Below, in pieces: positions 43,774 through 52,391 of a stretch of DNA of 64,000 bases. The notes under the pieces were generated by a model, which made no database searches, was not told the origin of the DNA, and saw nothing but the letters and a program-made list of their open reading frames with translations. The position numbers and the translations under genes were made by a program. Each line of letters opens with the position of its first letter. Position 1 is the stretch's first letter. Origin of the DNA: Flagellimonas sediminis (GTDB lineage Bacteria; Bacteroidota; Bacteroidia; Flavobacteriales; Flavobacteriaceae); the NCBI RefSeq assembly GCF_010500845.1, contig NZ_JAAAMI010000003.1:186001-250000 (forward strand), in the 5' to 3' direction.

Positions 43774-44802
43774 TCAGAGGTTTAAAGGTAATTTTATGGA
43801 AAAATGGGCTTCGGTCTTTACAATTTCTATGGATTGGCCCATCAAAATTTGATAGCGTTCGTTCAAGTTCAACAAGCCAATTCCCGTGGATGGTTCTTTG
43901 TACACGGCTTCATTCAGGTTGTTCCTAAAAAACAGGGCCCCATTTTCCTGATAAATATCGATACGCAGGGGAATCTCTTTGGAAACATAATTGTGCTTTA
44001 CCGCATTTTCCAACAAAGGTTGCAAGGACATGTGGGGCAATCGGATGTCTTGGGTCCTCGGGACATCAATATGCACCTGAAGGGCTTCCTCGAACCTCAT
44101 TTTCAACAATTGGATGTTGGAGTCCAACAGTTCCAGCTCTTTGTCCAGACCAATGAGTTGCTCTTGGTGGTTGCCAAGGGAATATCGGAACACCTTGGAA
44201 AGGTGGGTTATATAGTCTTGGGCCTTTTGGGGATTCTCCCTGACCAAAGCCGAAAGACTGCTCAAGGCATTGAACAAAAAATGGGGGTTGATCTGGGCCT
44301 TTAGATTTTTGATCTCCGCGTCAAAATAGACGGTTTTCAAATGCTCATTCTCCTGTTCCTTCCGTTTTTGAATCCGATTTAGCAGCACAATCTTGACCAA
44401 AATGGCGATCAATCCCAAACTGGTGATCAATCTAAAAAAGTACCCCAAACGAAAGAGCCTTACATTGGTCACGTTCTGGAAAAACAACTTTTGAGAGGCG
44501 GAACCAATGGCCAAAAGCACAGCGAAAAATACGGCGTTGGAAAGCAGGTTCTTCACTAGGTGTTTGTTGCCCTTCTCCCCATTCCAATTGAGCCAGGCCA
44601 AATTCAAGTAGCCAAAGAAAGTGCAGAAACCGAATTGGAATAGGGTCTGGTAGACCAACTCAGGCGCGTTGAACACCCAAGGAAGGCCAATGTTCCTTGC
44701 TTCACCCGGCAATAGCACGAACAGTCTGTGGACGTTCAAGGCAATGGCCACCAAAACAGAGGTCAACAACAATACCCTTTTTTCGGTCTTGATCATTTTC
44801 AT
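43774..44802 (-). CDS. LytS-type sensor histidine kinase (His_kinase PF06580)
   Basis: 342 residues. Four membrane helices (about 10-145) are followed by a short coiled coil and the LytS/YehU-type transmitter: H-box INPHFLFNALSSLSALV, N-box PLLENAVKHN and G-box STGIGLLNLNERYQIL. Sensor part has no recognised ligand domain; it may sense through the membrane segments. An ATG two codons in (44796) is possible. Cognate of the LytTR gene directly downstream. Confidence 0.93.
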   Translation of the reverse strand: MKMIKTEKRVLLLTSVLVAIALNVHRLFVLLPGEARNIGLPWVFNAPELVYQTLFQFGFCTFFGYLNLAWLNWNGEKGNKHLVKNLLSNAVFFAVLLAIGSASQKLFFQNVTNVRLFRLGYFFRLITSLGLIAILVKIVLLNRIQKRKEQENEHLKTVYFDAEIKNLKAQINPHFLFNALSSLSALVRENPQKAQDYITHLSKVFRYSLGNHQEQLIGLDKELELLDSNIQLLKMRFEEALQVHIDVPRTQDIRLPHMSLQPLLENAVKHNYVSKEIPLRIDIYQENGALFFRNNLNEAVYKEPSTGIGLLNLNERYQILMGQSIEIVKTEAHFSIKLPLNL

Positions 44803-44881
44803 TTTTTAAAAGTACAAAGGCTTCCCCAATCCACAACGGTTGACCGGGAAAGCCTGGGATTAGGAATGAAAAAGTTGCTCT

Positions 44882-45235
44882 TTATGATTTGTTCTTTTGC
44901 TTGAAACGATCTTTGAGGGCGCTTCGGTTTTCCTTCTGGAGTTCCTTAAAAGCTTCAAATTCGTCTTTGCTCAAAATTGCTTTCACTTCTTCGTTTTTAC
45001 TGTCTTGGATCGCTTTTAGCTCTTTGAACTTTGACATTCTGGAACCTTCGCTTTCTTGGGCGGCCTTGATCTTTTCATAGTACTTGTCACTGATTTCGAT
45101 GAAGGCTTCTTTCTTTTCACCGGTCAGCTGTAGGGTCTCGATTTGCTTTTCCAAGATTTGGGTGTATTGCTCGTCTTCCTGTGAAAATCCAAGGGCGAAC
45201 GAGAACATCATCATTGCAAAAAGAATTTTTTTCAT
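44882..45235 (-). CDS. Small periplasmic helical protein, Spy/CpxP-like
   Basis: 117 residues, signal peptide (MKKILFAMMMFSFALGFSQ), then charged helices with the LTGEKKEAFIEISDKYYEK pattern resembling the LTxxQ repeats of Spy/CpxP-type periplasmic chaperones or DUF4890-like proteins. It lies about 80 nt upstream of the sensor kinase gene on the same strand. A role as stress chaperone connected to the two-component system is speculative. Confidence 0.68.
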   Translation of the reverse strand: MKKILFAMMMFSFALGFSQEDEQYTQILEKQIETLQLTGEKKEAFIEISDKYYEKIKAAQESEGSRMSKFKELKAIQDSKNEEVKAILSKDEFEAFKELQKENRSALKDRFKQKNKS

Positions 45236-45498
45236 GGTGAGATTTTTAAGTTTGAAGCAATGTTAGTTCTTGACTTGCATTCAGGGTTGGGGAAATAAGA
45301 TGAAACGGAAGAAAGGAAGGGTAAAGCTTTCTTGATTTGGGACGAACCTTGAACCCAATCAATCTTGCAGACAAAACCTCAACAATTTTTATAATGAAGG
45401 TTTAACGTGAATTTAACTAAGGGCAATACCGTAAAGCGATTACTTGATGTTAAACTTTAACATTTTTTCTTACTTTTGACTACAAACCTATAGAATAC

Positions 45499-45795
45499 AT
45501 GTCCAAGTTTGGTGAACTCATAGATTTAAAGGTCCCTGTTTTGTTGGACTTTTATGCAGAATGGAACGAGCAATCCACTTCCATGCACCCCGTGTTGCGC
45601 GATGTAGCCGCGGCATTGGGAGACAAGGGAAAAGTCATAAAAATTGATGTGGACAAAAACAAGGAGCTTTCCCAGGCCCTACGCATTAAGGGCCTTCCCA
45701 CGCTCATGATCTACAAGAAAGGTGAGATGGTCTGGCGGCAGAGCGGCGAACAGGACGCCAACACCTTGATAGGCATCTTAAACGAATACATATAA
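45499..45795 (+). CDS. Thioredoxin-like protein lacking the active-site cysteines
   Basis: 98 residues. The fold is clear: LKVPVLLDFYAEWNEQSTSMHPVLRDVAAALGDKGKVIKIDVDKN, then the cis-proline RIKGLPTLMIYKKGEMVWRQSGEQ. But at the place of W-C-x-x-C the sequence is W22-N-E-Q-S26, so both cysteines are gone and redox chemistry is impossible. It is likely a structural or chaperone-like thioredoxin relative. A TACTTTTG -7 box lies at 45471-45478, 21 nt upstream. The strong terminator that follows separates it from the DUF2723 gene. Confidence 0.88.
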   Translation: MSKFGELIDLKVPVLLDFYAEWNEQSTSMHPVLRDVAAALGDKGKVIKIDVDKNKELSQALRIKGLPTLMIYKKGEMVWRQSGEQDANTLIGILNEYI

Positions 45796-45796
45796 T

Positions 45797-45830
45797 AAAA
45801 AAAGCGAGGTTTTTACCTCGCTTTTTTTAT
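45797..45830. terminator. Bidirectional rho-independent terminator
   Basis: AAAAAAAGCGAGGT, loop TTTT, ACCTCGCTTTTTTT (arms 45797-45810 and 45815-45828) between convergent genes. Confidence 0.9.
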
Positions 45831-45831
45831 G

Positions 45832-48800
45832 CTATTGTTGCGGAACTACTGAATCGGTTACATGTTCCATAGTATCCAAAGGAATAGAGTCTTCCAAATC
45901 GGGATCGGAAGGTAGCTGTTCCTCCAACAATTCTTCTTCGCCATCATTCACAAATTGGGAGAACTTGTCGATATACTCATTGAAGATCACCGTTTCAGAT
46001 TCGGCCAATTCTCTGTCCTGGTTATCAATAAGGATGTCAATGTTCCTTCGGTAAGCTTGCATATCGGCCAAGATATCGTCAATCTTTTTGTATTGCTCAT
46101 CCAGCGGAATGTTGGCATAGTATTCCAAATGTTCTTGATAGATTTTTTTCAATTTGCCATATAATGCCCTGGCCTTTTCGGTTTCTCCTACTTTGTAGTA
46201 TCCATCTACAAAAGGTTCTACAAAGGCATAGAAATAAAAGTCCTCCACAGGCATATTGGTCATGGCAATATCGATAACGTCCTTGGCCTTGTCAATTTTG
46301 TTCTCTTCGATCAAGGTTTCCATCAACCTGGCCAAATTGCTTCGGAACGAAAGTCCTTGGGAACGGGTCTGCGGGTCGTGGTAGATTTTATCACTTCCGG
46401 AATTGCCCCAATCCCAATCCTTCACAATATCATACATCAGGTCAGAATCAATTCGTCCCATTTCAAACGAATTCCTGTTAGGGGTCTTGATGGGAACCAG
46501 TTTGTACACTAGGCCATCCAACTGTAGGTAGTCCTTCATCCAAATGTATTCCGAGCTGTCAAAACTTCCTCCGGAGAAATAAATGGGTCGTTTCCAATCG
46601 TTGTTGGCGATGACATCCAACATTAAGATCCTGTTCTTTGGCAAAGCACTTTGCGGTAGGTCAATGTCAATATAATCCAAAATGAGGGCAGAATCTTTCT
46701 CTTTGACCAGACCGCTTTCAATTACATTCTTTTTGTTCACTGGAATACGGATCTTGTTGGTGGGGTAGTACACAATATCTAAAGTACTTTCAGGATATTG
46801 GTTCACATCCATGCCCCGTTTTTCCAACACAAACCCGAATTTGGTCTCGGGATTGTCACTACCGATCCAATTCATAAAATCTTGGATGGACCATCTGCTT
46901 TCGGAAACCGGTTTATTGAAAACGTCATCTGCCTTGGTGTGATATACAGCATCACGGGTTCCGTATCGGTACTTGTCATGCGTTAATTGAGACGGTATCG
47001 GGTCGCTTTCGTAAGCCTTGCGTTTCATTTGGTCTATGTACCAATCCGTGGCGAACAGACTGGTGTTCACAATGCGGACATCGGTCCTGTAGTTTTCAAT
47101 TTCCTGGGCATACCACAGTGGGAAGGTATCGTTGTCCCCAATGGTGAACAAGATGGCCCCGGCATCTTCTTGGCAAGAATCCAAATAGGCCTTGGCCGTG
47201 GAAGGAGCCGTAAACTTTCCGGAACGGTCATGATCGTCCCAGTTTTGGAATCCCATTAAAATGGGAACGCCCAAAAGGCATAAGGTTGTGATTGCCGGTG
47301 CCGCAATCTTGGCCGGGATCAGTTTTTTGAACTCTTCATACAATCCATATACCCCAAGACCGATCCAAATGCAGAATACATAAAAGGATCCCACCAAGGA
47401 ATAATCCCTTTCACGGGGTTGGAAGATATAGGGATTGGTGTAGAATTGAATGGCCAATCCCGTGAACATAAAGAACACGAAAAGTGCCCAAAACTGTTTG
47501 GGGTTCTTCGAAATTTGAAAAACGATGCCCAAGATGCCCAAAATTAAGGGTAGGAAGAAATAGGTGTTGCGCCCTTTGTTGTTTTCCCAATCGCTCGGAA
47601 GGTTCTTTTGGCTGCCCAATCGTAAGCTATCAATAAAACCTACACCACTGAGCCAGTTTCCGTTTTCATCGTATTTGCCTTGTATGTCGTTCTGTTTGCC
47701 CACAAAGTTCCACATGAAATAGCGCATGTACATATAACCAAATTGGAAATCGAACATGTATTGGATGTTCTGCCACAAGGTTGGCGGCTCTACTTCAATA
47801 TACTCCCCGAATTCACGTAAAAAGCGGATGTATTGTTCCGAATCCAGCTCGCCTTTGACATAGGCTGACTTGAACTGGTTAACTGCGTCCCTAAGATCGT
47901 TGTTGGAAATGTATTCCGATTTGATTCTAAAATTGAGTACGCCAAAGTACTTCATATAATTTTCGGCATGTTGGTCGCTCCACATCCTGGGCAAAAGGCC
48001 CACATGCTTTGGATTGGGCCCAGGAACTGCTTTCTCATAGTGGTTTACAATGACGTATTTGCCCAGTTTCAGGTCTTTTTCGTATTTGGGACTGTCGTCC
48101 CTTTCCTCTCCAGAAGGGGCAAAGGCATCGGAATAATAGGCACCATAAATTGGGCTGTCTACCCCAGGGTATTGTTCCCGGTTGTAGTAGGCCAAAAGGG
48201 CACGGGCATCGGCAGGGTTGTTCTCATTTACCACGGTCTGGGCGTTGGCCCTAATGGGCAACATCAGCCAAGAGGAAAAACCAAGGATAAGGAACATCAA
48301 GCACATGATGATCAGGTTGCCCATGTAAAACTTGTGCTTTCGGGTATATTTCAATCCAAAATAAAAGGCGGCTACAAAGAGCAAGCCCATAATGATAGAT
48401 CCCGAATTAAAGGGAAGTCCAATTTCGTTGATGAAGAACACTTCGCTCCAACCGAAAAGTTTCAGCACATAGGTAAGCGAAAATTTATAGACCAAGATCA
48501 GGATGACCACTACGGCCACATTCGCCAAAAGGAAATTCTTGACGGTTGTGGTCTTATATCTTTTAAAATAATAGAGGAGGCCAACGGTAGGAATGGCCAA
48601 AAAGCCCATAAATTGGATACCGAAGGTCAATCCCACCAAAAAACTGATGAGCAAAAGCCAACGGTTGCCTCTGGGGTCGTCCAAATCATCAACCCATTTC
48701 AATCCCAACCAAAGCAAAAGGGCCATAATTAAACTAGCCATGGCATATACCTCGGTTTCTACGGCGTTGAACCAAAAGCTATCGGAAAATGTAAAGGCCA

Positions 48801-49191
48801 AAGCGCCCACGAGCCCACTTCCCAATACGGCAATGGCCTTGCTGTTGGACAAAGGTTTATCGGAATTGACAAGTTTTTGTGCAAGGTTGGTGATGGACCA
48901 AAAGGTAAACAATACAGCAAAGGCACTGGATACGATAGAGACTGCATTCACCATAAGGGCAATCTTGGTCTCGTCCCCAAACGCAAAAATGGAGAAAAAA
49001 GCACCGATCATCTGAAGGAGGGGAGCCCCTGGCGGGTGTCCTACTTGTAGCTTGGCGGCGGTGGAAATATATTCCCCGGCATCCCAAAAACTTCCTGTGG
49101 GTTCAACGGTCAGGGCATAAACGGCAAAGGCGATTGCGAAGGAAATCCACCCGACGATGGTATCCCATTTTTTGAAGTCTTTTGCAAACAT
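45832..49191 (-). CDS. DUF2723-family membrane protein (putative protein O-mannosyltransferase-like)
   Basis: 1119 residues. About a dozen membrane helices fill the first 630 residues. The N-terminal DUF2723 core (YALTVEPTGSFWDAGEYISTAAKLQVGHPPGAPLLQMIGAFF) carries the D/E-rich first loop found in GT-C glycosyltransferases. A second region (about 660-860) has a soluble alpha/beta domain (DDHDRSGKFTAPSTAKAYLDSCQEDAGAILFTIGDNDTFPLWY). The C terminus is helical and acidic. The family is widespread in Bacteroidota, where O-glycosylation of secreted proteins is common; a glycosyl-transfer role is inferred from fold similarity. Confidence 0.85.
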   Translation of the reverse strand: MFAKDFKKWDTIVGWISFAIAFAVYALTVEPTGSFWDAGEYISTAAKLQVGHPPGAPLLQMIGAFFSIFAFGDETKIALMVNAVSIVSSAFAVLFTFWSITNLAQKLVNSDKPLSNSKAIAVLGSGLVGALAFTFSDSFWFNAVETEVYAMASLIMALLLWLGLKWVDDLDDPRGNRWLLLISFLVGLTFGIQFMGFLAIPTVGLLYYFKRYKTTTVKNFLLANVAVVVILILVYKFSLTYVLKLFGWSEVFFINEIGLPFNSGSIIMGLLFVAAFYFGLKYTRKHKFYMGNLIIMCLMFLILGFSSWLMLPIRANAQTVVNENNPADARALLAYYNREQYPGVDSPIYGAYYSDAFAPSGEERDDSPKYEKDLKLGKYVIVNHYEKAVPGPNPKHVGLLPRMWSDQHAENYMKYFGVLNFRIKSEYISNNDLRDAVNQFKSAYVKGELDSEQYIRFLREFGEYIEVEPPTLWQNIQYMFDFQFGYMYMRYFMWNFVGKQNDIQGKYDENGNWLSGVGFIDSLRLGSQKNLPSDWENNKGRNTYFFLPLILGILGIVFQISKNPKQFWALFVFFMFTGLAIQFYTNPYIFQPRERDYSLVGSFYVFCIWIGLGVYGLYEEFKKLIPAKIAAPAITTLCLLGVPILMGFQNWDDHDRSGKFTAPSTAKAYLDSCQEDAGAILFTIGDNDTFPLWYAQEIENYRTDVRIVNTSLFATDWYIDQMKRKAYESDPIPSQLTHDKYRYGTRDAVYHTKADDVFNKPVSESRWSIQDFMNWIGSDNPETKFGFVLEKRGMDVNQYPESTLDIVYYPTNKIRIPVNKKNVIESGLVKEKDSALILDYIDIDLPQSALPKNRILMLDVIANNDWKRPIYFSGGSFDSSEYIWMKDYLQLDGLVYKLVPIKTPNRNSFEMGRIDSDLMYDIVKDWDWGNSGSDKIYHDPQTRSQGLSFRSNLARLMETLIEENKIDKAKDVIDIAMTNMPVEDFYFYAFVEPFVDGYYKVGETEKARALYGKLKKIYQEHLEYYANIPLDEQYKKIDDILADMQAYRRNIDILIDNQDRELAESETVIFNEYIDKFSQFVNDGEEELLEEQLPSDPDLEDSIPLDTMEHVTDSVVPQQ

Positions 49192-49384
49192 AAGAGTTGG
49201 TTGTTAACCGAGTTGGGGCGAATTTAGTAAATATAGCAGAGAAGGTCGGTCATTTTTCAAAAACCTTTAACATCCAACGGAGATAAAATTAGCATGTATT
49301 CTTGTCAAAATATTTGCTGATACCAAAGTTTGTTCTAAATTTGCACGCTCAAATGCTGAAACAATTTCGGCTTTGATGTGGTAC
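49192..49384. other. Upstream region of DUF2723 gene and tRNA-Gln
   Basis: Contains the tRNA promoter; no other element recognised apart from AT-rich sequence before the DUF2723 start. Confidence 0.4.
49313..49343 (+). promoter_or_regulatory. Consensus promoter of tRNA-Gln
   Basis: TTTG (49313-49316), exactly 19 nt, TAAATTTG (49336-49343): a full match to the Bacteroidota housekeeping consensus. It ends 41 nt before the mature tRNA. Confidence 0.85.
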
Positions 49385-49456
49385 TGGCCTATGGTGTAAT
49401 TGGCAACACTACTGATTTTGGTTCAGTCATTCTAGGTTCGAGTCCTAGTAGGCCAA
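49385..49456 (+). tRNA. tRNA-Gln (anticodon UUG)
   Basis: 72-nt cloverleaf. The 7-bp acceptor stem is TGGCCTA with TAGGCCA (49385-49391 and 49449-49455), discriminator A at 49456. The anticodon arm is ACTGA-TTTTGGT-TCAGT, giving anticodon TTG. The T arm is CTAGG-TTCGAGT-CCTAG. The CCA end is not encoded (sequence continues ACAAA), as usual in Bacteroidota. Confidence 0.95.
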
Positions 49457-49459
49457 CAA

Positions 49460-49496
49460 AAAACCTCCCTTTCGCGAGATTGGGAGGTTTTTTATT
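49460..49496. terminator. Rho-independent terminator after tRNA-Gln
   Basis: AACCTCCC (49462-49469) and GGGAGGTT (49482-49489) around a 12-nt loop, with A-run before and TTTTTTATTTT after. It can also serve the convergent terC gene. Confidence 0.88.
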
Positions 49497-49511
49497 TTCC
49501 AATATTTCGGA

Positions 49512-50459
49512 TCAATGTTTGTTATTCGAATTTTTATCCAAGAAGGAAGCCAAAATCCCTATTAACAGGGATAGTCCAATAAACCCTAGGGATAACCATT
49601 CTGGAAACGTGTAGTGATGGGCCAAAATGAGTTTGACTCCCACAAAACTCAGGATAGCCACCAAACTGTATTTAAGGTGTTGGAACCTATTGAGCATGTT
49701 CGCCAAGAAAAAGTACATGGACCGTAGGCCCAGAATGGCAAAAATGTTGGAACTGAAGACCAAAAATGGGTCGGAAGTAATGGCCAAAATGGCAGGAACG
49801 CTATCCAGGGCGAACAAAATATCGGTGAACTCAATAACTACCAAAGCGATAAAAAGAGGGGTAGCTGCTGTTATATGCTTTATCTTGATAAAGAATTTTT
49901 GCCCCTGCATGTGCGAGGTGATGGGCATTACCTTTCGTAGGTTCCTGTATATAAAAGATTTCTTCGGATTAAAGGGTTTTTCCTTGGAAACGACCATTCT
50001 TATTGCGGTAAAAATCAGAAAGGCACCAAAAACATAGGTGGTAAAGCTGAATTTTTTGATCAAGGCAACCCCGAAGAAAATCATAAGGGCCCTAAAGACG
50101 ATGGCACCCAAAATGCCCCAAAACAAGACCCTGTGTTGGTATTTCTGTGGAATTTTAAAAGAGCCGAAAATTACGGCGATCACAAAAATATTGTCAATAC
50201 TGAGGGAAAGTTCGATGAGGTAACCCGTAAGGTATTTCATGCTGGCCTCCGTAGGTTGGAGGGCATCGGGATTGTCTATATTGCCGGAACTGTACAGCCA
50301 ATGCACCACAAAAGAGAACAAAAGGGAAAGGGTGACCCAAATAGTGGTCCACATCGAGGCTTCTTTCACACTGATGACATGGGCATTTTTATTAAAAACC
50401 CCCAAATCGAGAGCTAAAAAGGAAAGTATTCCCAACAGGAAGATTATCCAGACCATCAT
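49512..50459 (-). CDS. TerC/Alx family membrane protein
   Basis: About 315 residues beginning MMVWIIFLLGILSFLALDLGVF. TerC family signatures are EASMWTTIWVTLSLLFSF, SIDNIFVIAVIFGSF and FTDILFALDSVPAILAITSDPFLVFSSNIFAILGLRSMYFFL, with conserved intramembrane acidic residues (likely metal contacts). Nine membrane helices. Relatives are linked to manganese efflux and to loading metals for exported proteins. The in-frame sequence before 50459 (MVFSQSRYSSS) is not membrane-like and I exclude it. Confidence 0.9.
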   Translation of the reverse strand: MMVWIIFLLGILSFLALDLGVFNKNAHVISVKEASMWTTIWVTLSLLFSFVVHWLYSSGNIDNPDALQPTEASMKYLTGYLIELSLSIDNIFVIAVIFGSFKIPQKYQHRVLFWGILGAIVFRALMIFFGVALIKKFSFTTYVFGAFLIFTAIRMVVSKEKPFNPKKSFIYRNLRKVMPITSHMQGQKFFIKIKHITAATPLFIALVVIEFTDILFALDSVPAILAITSDPFLVFSSNIFAILGLRSMYFFLANMLNRFQHLKYSLVAILSFVGVKLILAHHYTFPEWLSLGFIGLSLLIGILASFLDKNSNNKH

Positions 50460-50599
50460 ACTTGAACTGTATCGCGACTGCGAAAATACCAAACCGTAAT
50501 GGCTTTGATGAATTTCGCATCCAAATTTTCATTTTAATTAACAATGAATTCTTCGGGCAAAAATGGCATTTTGCTTTTGTATATTAAATTGTATTGCTT

Positions 50600-51700
50600 T
50601 TACGGTCGGTTTGGAAAAAATAAGGTCATGGGTTCTAACCTTCCCTCCAATTCAACAGCGGCTATGAATTGAAATGGAATGCCGTCAATTTGCTGAAGGG
50701 CCTCTTTCAGTTGACCTGAAAGGAGCAATTCTTCACCATAGGTTTTACAGAGTTTCTGTATTCGGGAAGTTACGTTTAAAACATCCCCGGTAAAAAAGAT
50801 ATCCTTTTTAAGTGCACCGATTTCACCAGTTGTCACTGGCCCCACGTGCATGCCCGCCCGAAAGGAGGGGACCACACCATATTTTTTTTCAAAATACCCC
50901 GACTTTTTATTCAAACGAGACTTCATTCCATAAAAGCATTGGATACAATTTTGACGTGAAACCCCATCTTCTTTTTTCCACGAAATCACGATTTCATCAC
51001 CAACGTATTGGTATACCTCGCCTCTGTATTGGATAATGGCATCCGAAAGTTGGTTATAATAATCCCTCAAAAATTGAAAATAGGTTTGGTGCCCCAGTTG
51101 TTCGGCCAGGGAAGTGGAAGATTTCATGTCCAGAAACATGAAAATGCGATTTTCCGCTTTAGGGTGATGATATTTTCCCAGGAAAAAGTTGAGCAGCACT
51201 TCATGACCTAGGTGTTCACTGATACCCGAATACAACAAGGAAACAAAAATGCTGAAAGAAAGGGATACCATGGTGCTCAAAAAGGTGGAACTCACCATGT
51301 AAAGTGAAAATTTTCCCCAAACCCCACTGTCCAAAATAGAGGTGCCCATCTCTATACTGGCCGCCAGTGGAAAAGTAATGCAATTGATGACCAGCATGAA
51401 CAATAGGTAAAACCCCATTTTATAAAGGATCTTACGGCCAAAACTTTTCGATTTAAACTGCTTTCCCAACCAAAGTACTTCTACGGTTCCCATAGCAATT
51501 CCTACCATGAAAACCGCAAAGGAGGCAAATAGAAAAATGGCCCAGTCCACTGTAATATCCGTTTCGGGGCGTTTGTTCTCGTAATCCGTGGCCATGGACT
51601 CGATCAATAGAATGAACCAACTCAAAACCAGCCAGATGATTCCGAAGGGCAGTATGCGTTTAAGGTAGTACTTGGTTTTGGGATTCCCGAAGTTGATCAT
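50600..51700 (-). CDS. Membrane class III adenylate/guanylate cyclase domain protein
   Basis: 366 residues from ATG at 51700. The frame remains open upstream across the divergent GNAT promoter, but that part is artefactual. Four membrane helices occupy about 12-165. The cyclase homology domain is at about 185-366: FLDMKSSTSLAEQLGHQTYFQFLRDYYNQLSDAII, EVYQYVGDEIVISWKKED, FRAGMHVGPVTTGEIGALKKDIFFTGDVLNVTSRIQ. The two metal aspartates (D in FLDMKSS and D in VGDEIV) are present. It should make cAMP or cGMP; nucleotide specificity cannot be read reliably here. Confidence 0.88.
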   Translation of the reverse strand: MINFGNPKTKYYLKRILPFGIIWLVLSWFILLIESMATDYENKRPETDITVDWAIFLFASFAVFMVGIAMGTVEVLWLGKQFKSKSFGRKILYKMGFYLLFMLVINCITFPLAASIEMGTSILDSGVWGKFSLYMVSSTFLSTMVSLSFSIFVSLLYSGISEHLGHEVLLNFFLGKYHHPKAENRIFMFLDMKSSTSLAEQLGHQTYFQFLRDYYNQLSDAIIQYRGEVYQYVGDEIVISWKKEDGVSRQNCIQCFYGMKSRLNKKSGYFEKKYGVVPSFRAGMHVGPVTTGEIGALKKDIFFTGDVLNVTSRIQKLCKTYGEELLLSGQLKEALQQIDGIPFQFIAAVELEGRLEPMTLFFPNRP

Positions 51701-51770
51701 GGCATAAAGGTAACAGGATTTTGTAATGGACAAAGCCCTTATCGAACCAATGGTACATGAGCATATAAAC

Positions 51771-52244
51771 ATGAAGATAGAATTTAAAAGACTTAATGAG
51801 GTCAATCCCGATGATTTGCTCCTATTGATGAACCATGAATTGGTACGAAGACAAATGCCACTGTTTGAAGGGGATTTTACCAAGGGGGATGTTGAAAAAT
51901 TTGTAATCGCCAAGGAACAATTGTGGACCAACTTTGGGTATGGCCCTTGGGCCTTTTATGTTGATGATGAATTTGTGGGTTGGGGTGGACTGCAACCGGA
52001 AAGTGGGGAAGCTGATTTGGCCATGGTGCTACATCCCGATTATTGGGGCATGGGCAAATCCATTTATACCAAGATCATTGAGCAAGCTTTTAATGAAATG
52101 GGACTCGACTCCATCACCATTTTGCTGCCCCGATCCCGCACTAAGGTCCAAGGGCTTTTCAGGTTGGGGTTCCGGGAAGAAGGAGAAGTACAAATTCAAG
52201 GTGCGCCATTCATTAGGTATCGATTGTCTAGATTGAATTTTTGA
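51771..52244 (+). CDS. GNAT-family N-acetyltransferase
   Basis: 157 residues starting MKIEFKRLNEVNPDDLLLLMNHELVRRQMPLFEG. It has the GNAT elements: beta strands at FGYGPWAFYVDDEFVGWGGL, motif A DLAMVLHPDYWGMGKSIYTKIIEQAFNEM and motif B ITILLPRSRTKVQGLFRLGF. An ATG at 51726 in frame would add 15 residues that overlap the probable promoter of the divergent cyclase gene. Substrate unknown. Confidence 0.85.
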   Translation: MKIEFKRLNEVNPDDLLLLMNHELVRRQMPLFEGDFTKGDVEKFVIAKEQLWTNFGYGPWAFYVDDEFVGWGGLQPESGEADLAMVLHPDYWGMGKSIYTKIIEQAFNEMGLDSITILLPRSRTKVQGLFRLGFREEGEVQIQGAPFIRYRLSRLNF

Positions 52245-52391
52245 CCTATATCAATTTAGCAAATTAAAAACCGTTCCACAGGGGATTAATCTGTACATTA
52301 GGCAGGTATTTACCATTAGAACTACTTTGAAATCAGATAGTTCTGTTATGGTGATTACATGCACAAACAGATTAAACAAACGACACGAACA

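Noticed and set aside
45499-45795. Active thioredoxin
   Set aside because: The CxxC site is absent, so only the fold is called.
47968-48732. 254-codon plus-strand open frame
   Set aside because: Antisense to the DUF2723 gene; composition unlike a real protein.
51701-51931. 77-codon N-terminal extension of the cyclase gene
   Set aside because: Crosses the divergent promoter region and the GNAT start, serine/proline-rich without membrane or conserved features.
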